NCBI GenBank assembly: GCA_035079005.1
Contig: CM068714.1
Coordinates: 14,133,216-14,197,215 of the forward strand
Length of the DNA stretch: 64,000 bases
Reading direction: 5' to 3'
From: Fraxinus americana
Lineage: Eukaryota; Streptophyta; Magnoliopsida; Lamiales; Oleaceae
Shown here: piece by piece, positions 11,159 to 23,421 of the stretch
Position numbering within the stretch: position 1 is the stretch's first letter
Layout: each line of letters begins with the position of its first letter
Made by a program: the position numbers and the translations under genes
The notes under the pieces: model-generated
Databases searched by the model: none
Told to the model about the DNA's origin: nothing
The model's input: the letters and a program-made list of their open reading frames with translations, nothing else

Positions 11159-13740
11159 TTTCCGTGTGGACTTGTTGCTTTGTTGGGCTTTTATCGAGTA
11201 TATGAGTATTGTTCTATGGGGGTAATTAAGTTTGGGAACAATACATTTCTAAGGTGTTTACTTTACTCCTTTTCAAAAATACAAAAACAAGTTCCAAATT
11301 TCACAAATCAAGTTTTTTAATTTTTTATTTATGAATTAATGAATTATTAAATCAATTTATTATTAAATATTTAATTCTAATATAATATAATTACTCCACC
11401 ACCCCTACCACTCCGGGGACTATTCCGGCTACCGTTTCGGTCACAACTCGTCTCCCACGACCATTCCGACGAATGCTCCAATTCCGACGACCATTCAGAT
11501 GACCGTTCTGCCGCCACTTTGTTCCGGTGACTACTCCGATTCCGGCAAGTGTTCCAACTCCGGCGAAAATTTTTAGGTCACAATTCAGAATTTTCATAGG
11601 CCACAATTTGTATACTGGTCACAACTTAAAAATTTAAAAATCACAATTTGTTCATCGGTCATAAATCACAAAATCTATAAGTCACAATACTTATTTAGGT
11701 CACAATTTATCAAATTATTGGTTATAAATTAATAATTTTTAGGTCACACATCATGTATTGGTCACATTTTATCTAATTGATTGGTCACATATCGTTTGTT
11801 GGTCGCCAACCAACCAAATTAGTGGTCACAAACAACCAAATTATTTGTACTCACCACCAATATCATTTGTAACCACCACTTCGCCACCGCCTCTACCAGC
11901 AGCACTATCAACATCTTACCACTGCCACCAACCACTGCCAACACCACCATCGCCAACAACCACACAAATCATTCACGGCCATATCGTAACTTCTGCAGAT
12001 CGCCACCAGATTCGCCAACAGCTCCAGATTTACTGCAAAACCACCTCACCGCCACCAATATCGACCACCAACATCACCAAATCCACCTGCCCCAAAAACC
12101 ACCTCCACCACCAACCACAAATCCACAATTACCAACACCGCACAATCACCAACTACAAAATCATAGATCCACAATTAGTGTAACACCCCAAAACACGGAA
12201 CAACAACAAAATCGTAGCCAGATCCACCATAACCGTCGCCAGATCCGCCATAGCAAACTCAAAAACTAAAAAAAGAAATTACGTATCTACGTCGCCCAAT
12301 TCAGAACGATGAAGGAGATGTCGAATGAAGGAAAAGCTCTACGCATCACAACCACCATACCCATCCAATAAATCAAACTCGAAACTAAAAAAATAAAAAC
12401 AAGAAAAAACATATCCACAGTGGCGGGGACAGTGGCTGGTGAGGAAGAGGGGAGAAGACAGAGACGAGAGGGAGAGTAAAGACGAGAGAGGGAAATGAGT
12501 GGAAGAAGAGTCTACGTCGTGGAGGCTTCGGCGTTGAGAGATAAGAGGAGATGAGGCGACTGTCGGGGTGGTGAAAGAGAGAGAAAGAGGAGGGAAAAAT
12601 TGGTTCAAATGATTTAGGGTTTGGTTGGGTCAAATTATTTTATTGTATAATTATATAAAATAAAAATAAAAAAAGGTTTTTAAATTATTAATTAAAACCT
12701 GATTTTTGAAATGTTAAACTTGTGATCTTATTTGTGAAATTGGAAATCTAATTTCAAGTCTAGGTGTAATTTCTTCATTAAGTTTTAGACCATTCTATAC
12801 ATCATTATCCAAGTTGGCCATGTGGAATATCTAGGCAACAACTTGAGGGGAGATTTAAATTTATAGATGTTTTGTATGAGTTAGATTTCCATATATAGTT
12901 ATAATGAATAGATGGTTTGTATGAGTTATATTTAAAAATAGAGTTAATTTAGATTTGCAGATGTATATAGTATATACACACATATTTATATATACAAAAT
13001 TGAGTGAGGCCTCCTCTAATGTTGGGGCTGTGGTGTGGGCCTCACTAGCCTCGATCCAAAACCGGGCATGTGTATAAATAACCTTTGAATTGGATGAATG
13101 TACAATAAATTCAGCCCAAATTTCAATGGATACAAATGTTGTAGTGTATGCTTGCCACATTTTATGTGTATCGAGTCCTATTCGGTCATCACAAAGCCCT
13201 TTACTTTTGAGTTTACGGGCCCGTTAAAAAGAGTGATAAAACCAATCATTTCTTCCTTTTTAGCTGTCCCGTGGATTTTTACTATCTGTAAGCGTTACAA
13301 TTCAAAATTCTAATTTCCAATCTGAAGGAACCTAATTTTACTACAGTTTGAATGAAATGCGAAGTGCGTTTCTTCTTTTATCAATATTTCTCTTTTTAAT
13401 TATTTATTTCTATTCTTTTGTTGGTTATTTGAATTTGGCGATTGGAGCTACGAAATTTGATGAAAGATTTGGTTTTGATTTTGGTTCTTAATGGAAGTTT
13501 TTGAGGTGGATTTTTCTCAAATATTTGGAAATTACTTATTCTGACAAGAAACTGAGCCTGTTATTGCACACAATCAAAGATCATGGTGTATATTTCCTCA
13601 CAAATTGATTGGTATTAGAGTAAATGATGGTGCAAAAAACTGGCAAAAACCATTGATTTTCAACTTGTAATTGCGATTTTCAGCCAATCCAAAAGTCAGG
13701 TAGAGAATCGGAAGGCATATTCTGGCTCCTGACATTGAGG
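11159..13740. other. Gene-poor tract with a GC-richer, Pro/Ser/His-rich centre
   Basis: AT-rich ends (11280-11390, 12640-12760) flank a GC-richer, purine/pyrimidine-skewed centre. The ORFs there (11758-12183 plus; 12339-12633 and 11391-11606 minus) are low-complexity Pro/Thr/His/Ser runs without a recognisable domain, overlapping on both strands. Imperfect inverted similarity ('ttccaaatttcacaaat' near 11294 and its complement near 12745) hints at a DNA transposon, but no target duplication was found. No gene is supported. Confidence 0.4.
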
Positions 13741-13774
13741 TGAAGGCAGACGTTTAGCGCGTGAACCACCAAGC

Positions 13775-13890
13775 ATGGCGGCGTGTGAGGCACGTGTGCA
13801 GAAACTGAAGCAGTGCGTGGCAGATTTTTCAACGAGGTTGTCCGAAGATAGATTGCTCTTGGAGGCTCTGCGACCTGCTGGTGGTGTTTG
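13775..13890 (+). other. Possible first exon of an unrecognised gene
   Basis: An ATG in good context (agcATGGCGGCG) opens a frame reading MAACEARVQKLKQC then DFSTRLSEDRLLLEALRPAG, helical and coiled-coil-like. It is followed by GCTG|GTGGTGTTTG, a possible donor. GC content is higher than its surroundings, as in a real exon. No continuation was identified downstream, where a gag scrap begins at 14307. I do not recognise the family. Confidence 0.3.
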
Positions 13891-14306
13891 TTTTCTATTT
13901 CGGGCAATACGTTGTTCCTCGACTGTTTTACCCTTATCATTCGGGATCCGAGTTTTGTTGATTATTTTACTGCAGTTACCGAATGGTTTGGGGTGAATAG
14001 TGGTAGCCCTAAAGCAATAAAATCCACATCTCTCCTTATTTACATATCGTCGGATTGGTCCGCTTCTTATCATTTTTACATTCTTGTAATAACAAGTTGG
14101 CTAATAGGTTTGGGATTACAATGTGAGATAATCATTGCCTTTTGCTGGAATTTACAAATTATTTACCCTATTTTATGTATTAATCCATTCTATTCATATT
14201 TTCAAATCATTTGAGCTTATTTGCAATGTTTTTGTAGCATTGTGACTTGGGTTGAAGGCTACTCTGCAATAGCTAATAAAAGCTAAAAGATATTGTTCGT
14301 GAGAGA

Positions 14307-14620
14307 ATGATGTCCAGTTCGAGCAAGGATATTTATGTTCCAATGTTCTCAGAAGAACATTTTGATCATTGGTCAGTTAAAATGAAAACAGTTTTGATAT
14401 CGTAAGATTTGTGGGAATATGTAGAATGAGGGTATGAAGAACCCAACTCGAATTTGATGCTGACTGCGGAACAGAATCAACAATTGAGGAAAAATACAAG
14501 AAATGATGCAAACGCTCTTTCTATAATTCAACGACGTGTTTCATCAAGATTGTTTTCTACTATTCACAATGAAAAAGCAGTCAAGGCAGCTTGGGACATT
14601 CTACATAAGGACTTTCAGGT
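14307..14620 (+). pseudogene. gag: Copia Gag N-terminal fragment
   Basis: Reads MMSSSSKDIYVPMFSEEHFD, HWSVKMKTVLIS, a stop, LWEYVE, then after another stop GYEEPNSN and AWDILHKDFQ. This is the DUF4219/UBN2 beginning of a copia Gag. The similarity ends at CTTTCAG|GTAAAC, which happens to look like a splice donor. No primer site, LTR or pol was seen around it, so it is an isolated scrap. Confidence 0.7.
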
Positions 14621-14639
14621 AAACTTCACGGTATAAAAT

Positions 14640-15840
14640 ATTGTGCTTCAAAGCTTTAGAAGGTAATTTAGGAAACTTGAATGTGAAAATATGATTTATT
14701 TTTTAAAAGAAAGATCTGATATTTCATAAATTACCTCATTCAGTAGTTTGTAGTGAATTATAGAGATCACATGTACATACCTAGAGTATTAAATTTCCTA
14801 CATTTGATTTCCAGAATGTCGTCGTCTATAAAAATGTATTTGTATTAAAATATAATTTACTAATAAACCATTGAATATAGACGGAATTCTCGATTGATTT
14901 AAAACACAGATAATCATCCACAGGAATACAAATAAAAATCCATTGAACTAATGACTTGAATTATCCAGGAGATGCATCCACACTCCGATAAGATAGTTTC
15001 CATTTCATCTTTTGTTTGATTTAAGGACGGTAAAATTAATCTATTTTTTAGCACTTACATATTAACATTAATCCTCTTGAAGCACTTACATATCAATGTC
15101 TTTTAATCATTTTATTCCCTTTCCGACATCTCTACCTTTCTAAAAGAATTATTAACTTAAATCATCCAAAAATAAATTTTTCTCCACCACAAGTCTTTAG
15201 ATTATCGAGAACCTTCTCCTTAGGTGCACCACTACGTACTTAGCTGTATTGCACAAGTGGTGCACGAACACTTCTATTAGGGTACCGTGTTCGTGTCTTG
15301 ACACTAGTAAAATATAGTATTAGCTCAAAGTTCTTATCATATAAAAATAGGCACTCTTATTTAAAATATTTCAACAAAAAAATTAATAGTAAGTATAAAA
15401 CTAAAATTCTACTATATAAACAAAGAATTGTAAAGCAAGTGTCGGTATTTTTTTTAAAAATCGTACGTTGGAGCATCGGACGTGTGTCTATGCATCCTAG
15501 CTCCTAAGTAACTACGTTCCTTTTGTAGTGGCTTTAAATTCATATAATCAATTTCAACTTATTGTAAAGCATGCAAATATAATATCGTGACATTCAAGGC
15601 CTATGAACATAAAGCTTCTTCATTCACCTGTAAAGCATGAAAATATAATATCTTCACATTTGAGGCATATGAACATAAATAATCAGTCCGTTTTCCATTC
15701 TTTGCCGAAAATTCTATCTTTTTCCTGCATTTCATAAAACTCTTTGTCATTTCTTTCATATGGATGCCTCAACAACTGCTGCCTAGAAGGTTGATAATGC
15801 ACCAAGGCCAGTGCCTATGCTAAACTCTTCTTCAACTCAT
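14640..15840. other. AT-rich intergenic DNA with one short duplication
   Basis: No gene seen. A unit of roughly 75-80 bp beginning 'taaagcatg(c/a)aaatataatatc' is present twice (15564 and 15631), ending 'ggc(c/a)tatgaacataaa'. The ORF at 15298-15507 is Lys/Tyr-rich AT translation only. Confidence 0.5.
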
Positions 15841-15849
15841 TGGATCGAT

Positions 15850-17040
15850 GGTAAGTGTATTTTGAACACTTATTTAGGCCGTTAAATTATAGTATTTGTT
15901 AGTCATTTGGATGAGTTATAGCTTAATTATGTGTTAAATATGTTTTTTAGGTTGAACTCAAGGAAAATTGAAGGAATTTGAAGAAAGGAATGGTAAATGG
16001 GCAAAACCGAAAGAAATCCAAAGTTTGGATACCAGAGTGTAATCATTCAGTATTTGATTCAGTAAAATGATGATTAAGGATCACATGTGATCAATTGGAT
16101 GCAATTGAAGATTGACGGGGTGAAATATAGTTGAAGTATTTTCACATATCAAATTCCATCCGAAGAAGTTATGCTCCTGATTTTTAGCCTCAACTTGAGA
16201 CCCATTTTTGAGATAACAAATGTTCGAATTGGAAAAATTATACCTCTAGAAGAATTGTAACCCTTTAAGTTATCTTTCCAATACACTTTAAATTAATTTG
16301 ATATCTGAAAATGTTATGATCAAAATACCGAAAGCTGCTCAGTGACAATACTGCGCAAATCGGAGCTCATTCGTGAGCTATTTTTGGCTTGCTCGCATGG
16401 CACCTATTTTCTTGATCTGAGAGCAATTCAGCATGCCTGCATGTGCGCGGTAGCTATACCTGCATGCGCGCCCATGCCAAATTTTCTACTGATGAGCCAA
16501 ATTCTTTTTTTTTATTATTATTATTCAAACTCTTATTGACAACAATTTTGGGACAATTTTTTGAGCTAAATTCAACATTTATAAATAGAGAACCACAACT
16601 ACACATTGAAAACCCCTCTCTTGCCTCTTCATACACAATAATATCATCAAATTCATCAAGAACATGAAGCATGTTCATCACTTTTGAGAGAGAACATCAA
16701 ACCCTGGGAAGGAATTAAAGTCAATTACATCAAGATACTGAAGAATTCAGCCTTGGAATTGAAGATCGACATCTTTTGCATTCTATCATGATCCAGATAA
16801 TATTTTCCTGTTATTCTTCTTGTAGTTTATTTAAAAACATACTAGGCTAAATCCGTTTTAGTGTTGAATGAAGTTTAACCCTATTTGTTATTTATTTCTA
16901 ATTCAAGACTAGTAATTTAGTGTTTCTTGCGTTTCTTGATTAATTTTGCATACCCGTTGCATTATTTTATCGATTGACTGCAACTGGATAATTAGTTGTT
17001 TGTTCTAGTATTGAGAAACTCACAATAAGTTTAAAACGTG
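15850..17040 (+). repeat. Probable LTR or LTR fragment
   Basis: Contains a TATA-like 'ataaatagag' near 16580, and a polyadenylation/leader-like AT-rich 3' half to about 17000. The 16130-16330 stretch has the character of Ty3/gypsy LTRs of plants (description by eye, no alignment). No second copy, primer site or target duplication was found, so the borders and even the class are uncertain. The ORFs at 16342-16681 on both strands are unsupported. Confidence 0.35.
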
Positions 17041-17516
17041 GCAAAATTAACATATGTGCAATAGATGTTAGGAATAGATTGGGGTCGTGGTTAGAATATA
17101 TTTATTTTTTCTTGAAAAAGAAAAGTATATATCATAATTTTATCGATTGTCAAAAATGTATGAACGGAACTACATTACAAATCAAGAATTGAAATAGATA
17201 GCTATAATCGAGCAGTAGTCATATGTGAGAAGCAATATTTTTAGGCAACTAATACATGTATAGAATAAACTTTGAAGCTGTTCCACATGATGGAGGGTTC
17301 CTCATTTTAAGAAGTTCATTCAAACATAGAAGTTGATTGTATTTGTTTATTTAATACTTTCACAGCTGTAATTACAATTTCTTCTAACACTTCTACTTTT
17401 ATGGGGTAAAGGTTATGACGTAATGGGGTGATATCTATTTCGTATTGGCCAAATTTGTTTGGACATCCTTATAGATGCTCATAAAGAGAGGCAGTAAAAT
17501 GTTTCCTCTACGAGTA

Positions 17517-17679
17517 ATGCTATTCATCCCCAGTGGTGCTTAGCACCAGTTTAGGTGGCAATTACATGGCATTAAATGATGGATTTATTTAAATCCAAAG
17601 TCATATGACTCATTTAATTAAACTAATAAAGTATAAACACATAGCCTGGTGCTAGAGCACCAGTGGGGATGAATAGCAT
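17517..17679. mobile_element. MITE with 24-bp terminal inverted repeats, TA duplication
   Basis: ATGCTATTCATCCCCAGTGG at the left end is the complement of the right end CCACTGGGGATGAATAGCAT. The arms continue into a GGTGCT/AGCACC stem. TA flanks both sides (17515-17516, 17680-17681), as for mariner-type (Stowaway-like) elements. 163 bp, no coding capacity. The flanking call is tentative because the symmetry extends through the TA. Confidence 0.7.
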
Positions 17680-17916
17680 TATTCGTTATATTTAAATAAT
17701 ATTTTTCAAGTGTTATATAGGTATGAAACTAGAAATGCTCAACTGATCATCTGTGATAATGTTAGAAATTTTTTTCAAAGGATCCTGTTATAAATAACAA
17801 TGTCTTATGACCCATACGTTTGGGTTGGCTACATATTATTTCCTCACTACTCCATTAGATTTATTGCTTCATTTGTGAGAAGAACTAAAGAAACAGAACT
17901 GGACCATGTTAGTTTT

Positions 17917-18444
17917 AATCTAGACTTCTTCAATGGTGAGAGTATCATGACTATATAGTATCGTGTCTCTAAAAAATATGTATGAGGTGGGCAATGAACA
18001 AAACAAAATCAATCTCAAGTCTTCTTCATCATATTTGACCTCCAAGGTCTCTAAATCGGCGACAATTTCCTTAAAAGAAGCTAGGTGATCCTCAAGATAT
18101 GTACCTTCTAGCATACGATGAGAACATAGATGTTGCTTCAGATGTAATTTGCTAGTAAGACTCTTTTCATACATAAGTGCTCTAATTTTAACCATAATGA
18201 AACGGCTGACTTCTCCTTCAAAATGTCCTTAAGAGTATTATTGAAAGACCAAGATCTATTTGAGATAATTCATTTCAATCCCTCGTTGTTTCTCCTCCAG
18301 AATCCAAGTTGTAGTCATCTTGTCAAATCCCAACAACACATTGTTCAAATCCATGTGAGCAAGTACGGCTCGCATCTTTATCTGCCACAAAGAAAATCTT
18401 GTATTGCGATCCAACAGCGGAATAACATACTTCATTGTTGCCAT
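17917..18444 (-). pseudogene. gag: Copia Gag remnant
   Basis: Minus strand from the ATG at 18444: MATMKYVIPLLDRNTRFSLW, QIKMRAVLAHMDLNNVLLGF, then after a frame break near 18250 SLTSKLHLKQHL, EGTYLEDHLASFKEIVADLE and YDEEDLRLILFCSLPTSY. Same Gag family as elements B and C. The element stops at about 17917 without zinc knuckle or pol, so only the 5' end survives. Confidence 0.85.
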
Positions 18445-18574
18445 CACCAAAAACCTCGATCTTCCCAAGAATTTTAAAACCAAAAATTTCGATAGCAATT
18501 TGTTGTAAACTGGAATTCTCTAAGACTAGATTGTTGTGAAAAGCAGATGATACCAAATTAATCAAATATCAAAT

Positions 18575-19098
18575 TGTTGGAGAAAATAAGATATTACAGC
18601 CATAATATGAAGTAAAGATCACAAGAATACAACAATGTAATTTTGCAGCGGATGGAAATTTTATTATAATATGGAGAAAAAATACAAAGCTTATGTATTT
18701 ACAATATTTCTAGCTTCTTATTAAATCATAATGAAGAGTCAACTATATAAAAATAACAAATAGAAGACGTCTGAACCCTTATAATAGAGTTGCAGTTGAA
18801 GTAGAATGCAAGAAACGAAATTCAAAACGGAGTAGGGAAAGAAAATCATGCTAAACAGTGTTGCATCGCCTAGGCACCCGTCTCCATCCCAATTATCTTC
18901 CGAGGATGTTTTTCTTCAAGTCCAATATAAATTTCAACTCCCAATAGGCTTCCAAATAGAATTTCAACTAGAAATTGCCAAATAGATTTCGAATAGGATT
19001 CCAAAAACATTTTAAATAGAATTCTTCTTAATGTGCACTTTAATTAGAACTCTCAATTATTTTCAGCAAAGAATTCGAGTCACACCCAAATTCTAAGA
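18575..19098 (-). repeat. 5' LTR of the truncated copia element
   Basis: On the minus strand it parallels the LTRs of element C (25774-26392, 28110-28797): a start with AATTTGGGTGTGACTCGAAT, the 'cctatttgg'-like blocks and the GGAGACGGGTGCCTAGG motif. Inner edge TGTTGGAGAAAATAAG (plus strand). The expected TGTTAG outer end is mutated. The degenerate primer site (TTTGGTATCA, 18548-18557) is about 17 nt from the LTR edge, wider than usual. Confidence 0.75.
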
Positions 19099-19500
19099 GG
19101 TAAGCTAGCGCCATTAATCCATTTTTCCTCCATGGACCCTATTTAGACGTCTTCAAAGCCCAAGACACAAAACAACGTATATTGTAGATAAATTTGGGTC
19201 ACAAACCGAACATGCCTCTATTATGGAACTCTCATAGCATTTCTCTGAGATCTGTTTCAGAGTTGAGCATCCCGATATAACTCATTAGCACAAGGCACTG
19301 CACCTATTTTGGGGCTTGCCTTTTATGACTTGCTGCTCTCAAAAGTTCACACAACACCTACATATCAATTGGTAATTGGTCTAGATTCATAATGTATGTA
19401 TTATTTCAAATGTTTTTCTCTTGTAGTCAACTAATTACCATATTTGGAAAATGGTGAAGGTTGATTATTTTATATAGTATAAAGTAGTTATTTGATAGGG
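19099..19500. other. Intergenic, no feature seen
   Basis: Mixed-composition sequence between two copia elements; no ORF of note and no repeat recognised. Confidence 0.5.
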
Positions 19501-19506
19501 GTCAAA

Positions 19507-19787
19507 TACTAATGCATTGTTACACTTTTGTTGTCATTAGTCCTGTATTTTTGATGTACTAAACTCTAGCTTAAGTTAAATTTTACAAGCTAAGTAAGGT
19601 AAGGTGCTATAGTAATATAGCAGCTGTCAAATGTGTCAAGTGGTAGTAGGTAAGAATAGTGATTGGTTAGACGCTTTTGTGAAGTAAAAGGAAAATGCCT
19701 TCTATATATGTTGCGACTGGTTTTACTCATGGTTTGAATGAATGAAAATTGATATTTTCTCCATCCCTTTGATCTCATATAACAACA
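19507..19787 (+). repeat. 5' LTR of element A'
   Basis: About 281 bp, ending ATAACAACA directly before the primer site. It matches the 3' LTR over its whole length except for the first ~20 bases. Contains 'cttctatatatgttg', a TATA-like region, about 90 bases before its end. Confidence 0.8.
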
Positions 19788-19788
19788 G

Positions 19789-19800
19789 TGGTATCAAAGC
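19789..19800 (+). promoter_or_regulatory. Primer binding site of element A'
   Basis: TGGTATCAAAGC one base inside the LTR; same variant as element A. Confidence 0.85.
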
Positions 19801-20078
19801 TTAAAAATTTGATCTTAGAAAGGTTGGAAAAAGTCTGAAAATCAGAGCAAAAAATAGAGTGTTCTGTGCAAAACCAGTAAGCAAGTAGCAAATCCAGTAA
19901 GCAAGAAGCAAATCCGGTAAAGAACCTGCAGAACCGGTATCTTTGAGCAAATCCGGTAAGTTCTTTGCAAATTCGGTAAGCTTTGCTCTTCATTTTTTTC
20001 CTTTCATTTTGAGCAAATTCTTGAGGAAAAAATGAGTAAGGAACTTTCACTAGCCAAACGTGTGAGTGAGTGAGAGTG

Positions 20079-20976
20079 ATGGCTTCCAGTGGTTTCACAG
20101 TGCCTTTGCTCTCAGTATTTACAGAGAAAACTATGACTTTTGGTCTGCGAAGATGAAAGCATATTTGAAGGCATACGACCTCTGGGAGATCACATAAACT
20201 GGGGCTGAACCTCCACCATTGAGAGCAAATCCCACCATTGCACAACTGAAACAACATAGTGAAGAAATAGCTAAGAAGTTCAAGGCTCTTTCTTGTATCC
20301 AATCAGCTGTCTCAGATGATGTCTTCACTAGTGTTATAACCTTTGAAATAGAAAAGAAAGCTTGGGATAGATTAAAGGAGGAATTTCAAGGCAATGAGAG
20401 AACTAGGCAAATGCAGATCTTGAATGTAAGAAGAAAGTTTGAAACTCTAAAAATGAATGATTTAAAATCTGTTAAGGAGTTCTCTTATAGGTTGATGAAG
20501 GTGGTGAATCAAATCAGGTTGTTAATGATGATTTGCCAGATAAACGAGTTGTGCAAAAGGTCCTTATCAGCCTACCTGAAAAGTTTGAAGCTAAGATCTC
20601 CACTCTTGAAGATTCTAGGGATTTGTTTGTTATCTCATTGTCTGAACTAGTTAATGCTCTGCAAGCCACAGAGCAAATGAGAGCAATAAGGCAAGAGGAA
20701 TGGGTTGAAGGTGCCTTACTTGCTAAGGGAAAGAATAAAGCTCAAACGAGCTATGTTGTAAAGAAAACAACTAATGAAAAGAAGGAAGCTGACAACCAGA
20801 AATGTGCTGGTAAATGGGGTAAATATCCACCATGTCCAGATTGCAAGAGAAAGGGACATTTACCAAAGTAGTGTTGGTTCAGGCCAGGAGTGCAATGTAG
20901 GGCCTGCAAACAACTTTGCCATGTAGAGAATGTTTGTAAAAACCAAAAGGAAAAGCAGGAACCACAGCAAGCCTAA
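20079..20976 (+). pseudogene. gag: Copia Gag remnant (element A')
   Basis: ATG at 20079 (MASSGFTVPLLSVF). A frame change follows near 20125, then MKAYLKAYDLWEIT and a stop, FKALSCIQSAVSDDVFTSV, WDRLKEEFQGNERTRQMQIL, a frameshift near 20530, then KVLISLPEKFEAKISTLEDS. The zinc knuckle CPDCKRKGHLPK*CW has the CX2CX4H spacing but a stop just before its last Cys. A second knuckle-like CRACKQLCHVENVC follows. Gag ends QEPQQA-stop at 20976. Dead by stops and shifts, but all segments are in order. Confidence 0.88.
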
Positions 20977-20989
20977 GTTTTAGAGAATC

Positions 20990-23400
20990 ACCAGCATGAA
21001 GAACATCTATTCACAGCTTTGAACCTGAAGGTCTGTTGACGCTTGGTTATTGGATAGTGGTTGCACCCATTATATGACCTCCAATCCTAACATCTTGTTG
21101 AGTTGAATGACGTATATAGATCAAGAGTTAAAGTGTGGAATGGAGAGTTTGTTGAGGTCAAGGGTGTTGATGAAATCTCTGTGCAAACTTCTACATGTAC
21201 CAAGTATAAATCTGATGTTTTATATGTTCCAAACATTGATCAAAATTTAATATGTGTTGGTCAATTGATTGAGAAAGAATATATGTTGGTATTTAGATAT
21301 AAAGGATGCACTATACTTGATCCTAAAAGTCAAGAAGTAATGACTATTGGCATGAGAAATAGGCACTTGCTAGAACTGTTATTGACTCTGTCTTATGGCA
21401 TAAAAAGGTTTGGTCATGCTAACTACTCTTCACTTAAACAAATGCATGATCTGGGATGAGCTGAAAATGTTCCTGAAATCAGTCTTGATAACTATATGTG
21501 TGATGTATGCCAACTTGGTAAACAAACCAGATTATCTTTTCCAAAGAATCAAGCAAAAGGGGCAACAAAAAGGCTTGAACTGATACACTCAGATGTCTGT
21601 GGACCAATGAGGACAACAACATTAAATGGAAGTAAATATTTTGTTCTCTTCATTGATGATATGTCAAGAATGTGCTGGGTATATTTCTTAAAGATGAAAT
21701 TAGAGGTATCAAGTGTGTTTTCGAGGTTCGAAAGTTTGGTGGAAAATGAATGGGATAGCAAAATCAAAGCCATCGGGTCTGATAATGGAACAGAGTACTG
21801 ATGTAGCCAATTTGACAAGTTTTGTGAAGAAATGGGGATAAAACATCAACTAACTATTCCCTATTCACCAAAACAGAATGGATTATGTGAAATAAAGAAT
21901 AGAACGGTTATGGAAATGGCTAAATGCTTGATGATTCAGAAGAAATTTCCAAGGGAGTTCTGGGCAGAAGCTATGAATACTGCAGTGTATCTACTTAATA
22001 GATTTCCTACAAAATCATTAGATGAGAAGACTCCATCTAAAGCTTGGTAAGGAACTAAACTAGATGTTTCTCATCTGAAAGTGTTTGGGAGTCTCTGCTA
22101 TACACATATACCTGAAGTAAAGAGAGATAAGTTGAGTCAAAAGGCAGAGGTTGGGGTTCTAGTTAGGGATGTCTGTAGGTTGGTTCGGTTCGGTTCTGAA
22201 GAGAATCGAACCTACCCAAAACTTTTGGATATTTAATAAATGAACTGTCGGGTCCAAATATAATTATGGAACAATTTGGGTTCAGTTCCGTTTGGTTCAG
22301 TTCCATACCATAATTAAATTTTTTAATATTTACATCAACACTACATAAATACAACTAATGACATTTCATCCGTAACTTTTACAAATTAACGTAACCCAAT
22401 TCAAAAACATATAAATAACTAGCCGTCCAATAAGATTAATTCAATGTATACAAATACCAAAAAGTAGATATTAATATTACAGCAACACTATATAAAAAAT
22501 GAAAACGACAACGGATAACATAAGAATTATAAATCAAAAATCCTCTCCTAGAAAAGAAATTCATACCAGATCCCTATTATGGAAGTTGAACACAATTATA
22601 AAAACAAAATTTGTATAGTTCTTAAATAGATGCATAAATGGGTACCTAATTTAGAAGTGTTGGACGGGGGCTCTGGAAATTTTGCTAAGGGTTTTAGGAG
22701 AGAGAAGTGGTCTTAGAATTTTATCTCATTTGAAAGCTTTAAATGAGCAAATTCGAATAGTCATGTAGTCATGAGCAAATTAGAAAGGGCTAATGGGTTT
22801 TAAAAATGATTTAGGCTTTAAAATTAAAATTATGAAATAATCTGATTTATTTAATTAATTTGGTAATTTTTTTCGAAAAAAATAAAATAATTTAATTAAT
22901 TCAATATAAAAAATAAAAAAATATATTTAGTTTCAGTTTTTATTCGGTTTTTGGTCTAGACCCGAGACCCGACCCAAACTCGTCGGTTCTCGATTCGGGT
23001 ACCAGTTCGGGTATTTAACTTATGAAGAACAACTCGGTTCGGTTCGGTTCGAGACTTTTCGACACCCCTAGTTCTAGTAGGCTACTGCAGCAATGCAAAG
23101 GGGTATAGAGTCTTCAATCCTCATACCAAGAAGATAATCTCTAACAGTGACATTAAAGTTGATGAAGAAGCCGCTTGGAATTGGGAATCAACTGGTGACA
23201 GTCAACCTCAAATTCTAAAAGTAACACCTCAGATAGATGGTGATGATATCAATGAAGAAGAGGCAACATCTGATGGTGAGTCTAATTCAGAGAATATTGT
23301 TCGCAAAACAAGGCCACTTGCAGATATATATATATATATATATAGTTATTACCTAAAGAAAGATTTTGAAACATTGAGGAATTGCCTTAATGTTTCCAAC
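20990..23400 (+). pseudogene. pol: Copia protease-integrase remnant with RT deleted (element A')
   Basis: Protease: DAWLLDSGCTHYMTS near 21040 keeps the DSG motif. GAG-pre-integrase: CDVCQLGKQTRLSF near 21500. Integrase: HSDVCGPM (21590), GSDNGTEY followed by a stop (21775-21800), and a degraded Glu motif (QNGLCEIKNRT, 21870). The C-terminal region ends VGVLV at 22163, where a hAT-type element interrupts; it resumes GYCSNAKGYRVFNPHTKKII at 23081. After RPLADIY the reverse transcriptase is missing. The final residues DFETLRNCLNVSNKSLKEE are the normal Pol C-terminus of this family (inferred from position next to the purine tract). Confidence 0.85.
22164..23070. mobile_element. hAT-type non-autonomous element, 907 bp, TSD GTTCTAGT
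   Basis: Ends TAGGGATGTC / GACACCCCTA, flanked by the 8-bp duplication GTTCTAGT (22156-22163, 23071-23078). Subterminal arrays of GGTTCGGTTCGG and complements near both ends. The middle is AT-rich and matches, in inverse orientation, the element at 58345-59048. No transposase ORF. It inserted into the integrase C-terminal coding region of element A'. Confidence 0.92.
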
Positions 23401-23409
23401 AAAAGTCTC

Positions 23410-23420
23410 AAGGAGGAGTA
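23410..23420 (+). promoter_or_regulatory. Polypurine tract of element A'
   Basis: AAGGAGGAG immediately before the 3' LTR start TGACATTTAGC. Confidence 0.7.
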
Positions 23421-23421
23421 T

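Noticed and set aside
12339..12633. Ser/Pro/Phe-rich minus-strand ORFs
   Set aside because: Low-complexity translation of a purine-rich strand; two overlapping frames are equally open.
11288..12770. A 1.5-kb Pack-MULE-like element with GC-rich filler
   Set aside because: Only loose inverted similarity of the AT-rich ends, no clear TIR border and no 9-bp target duplication.
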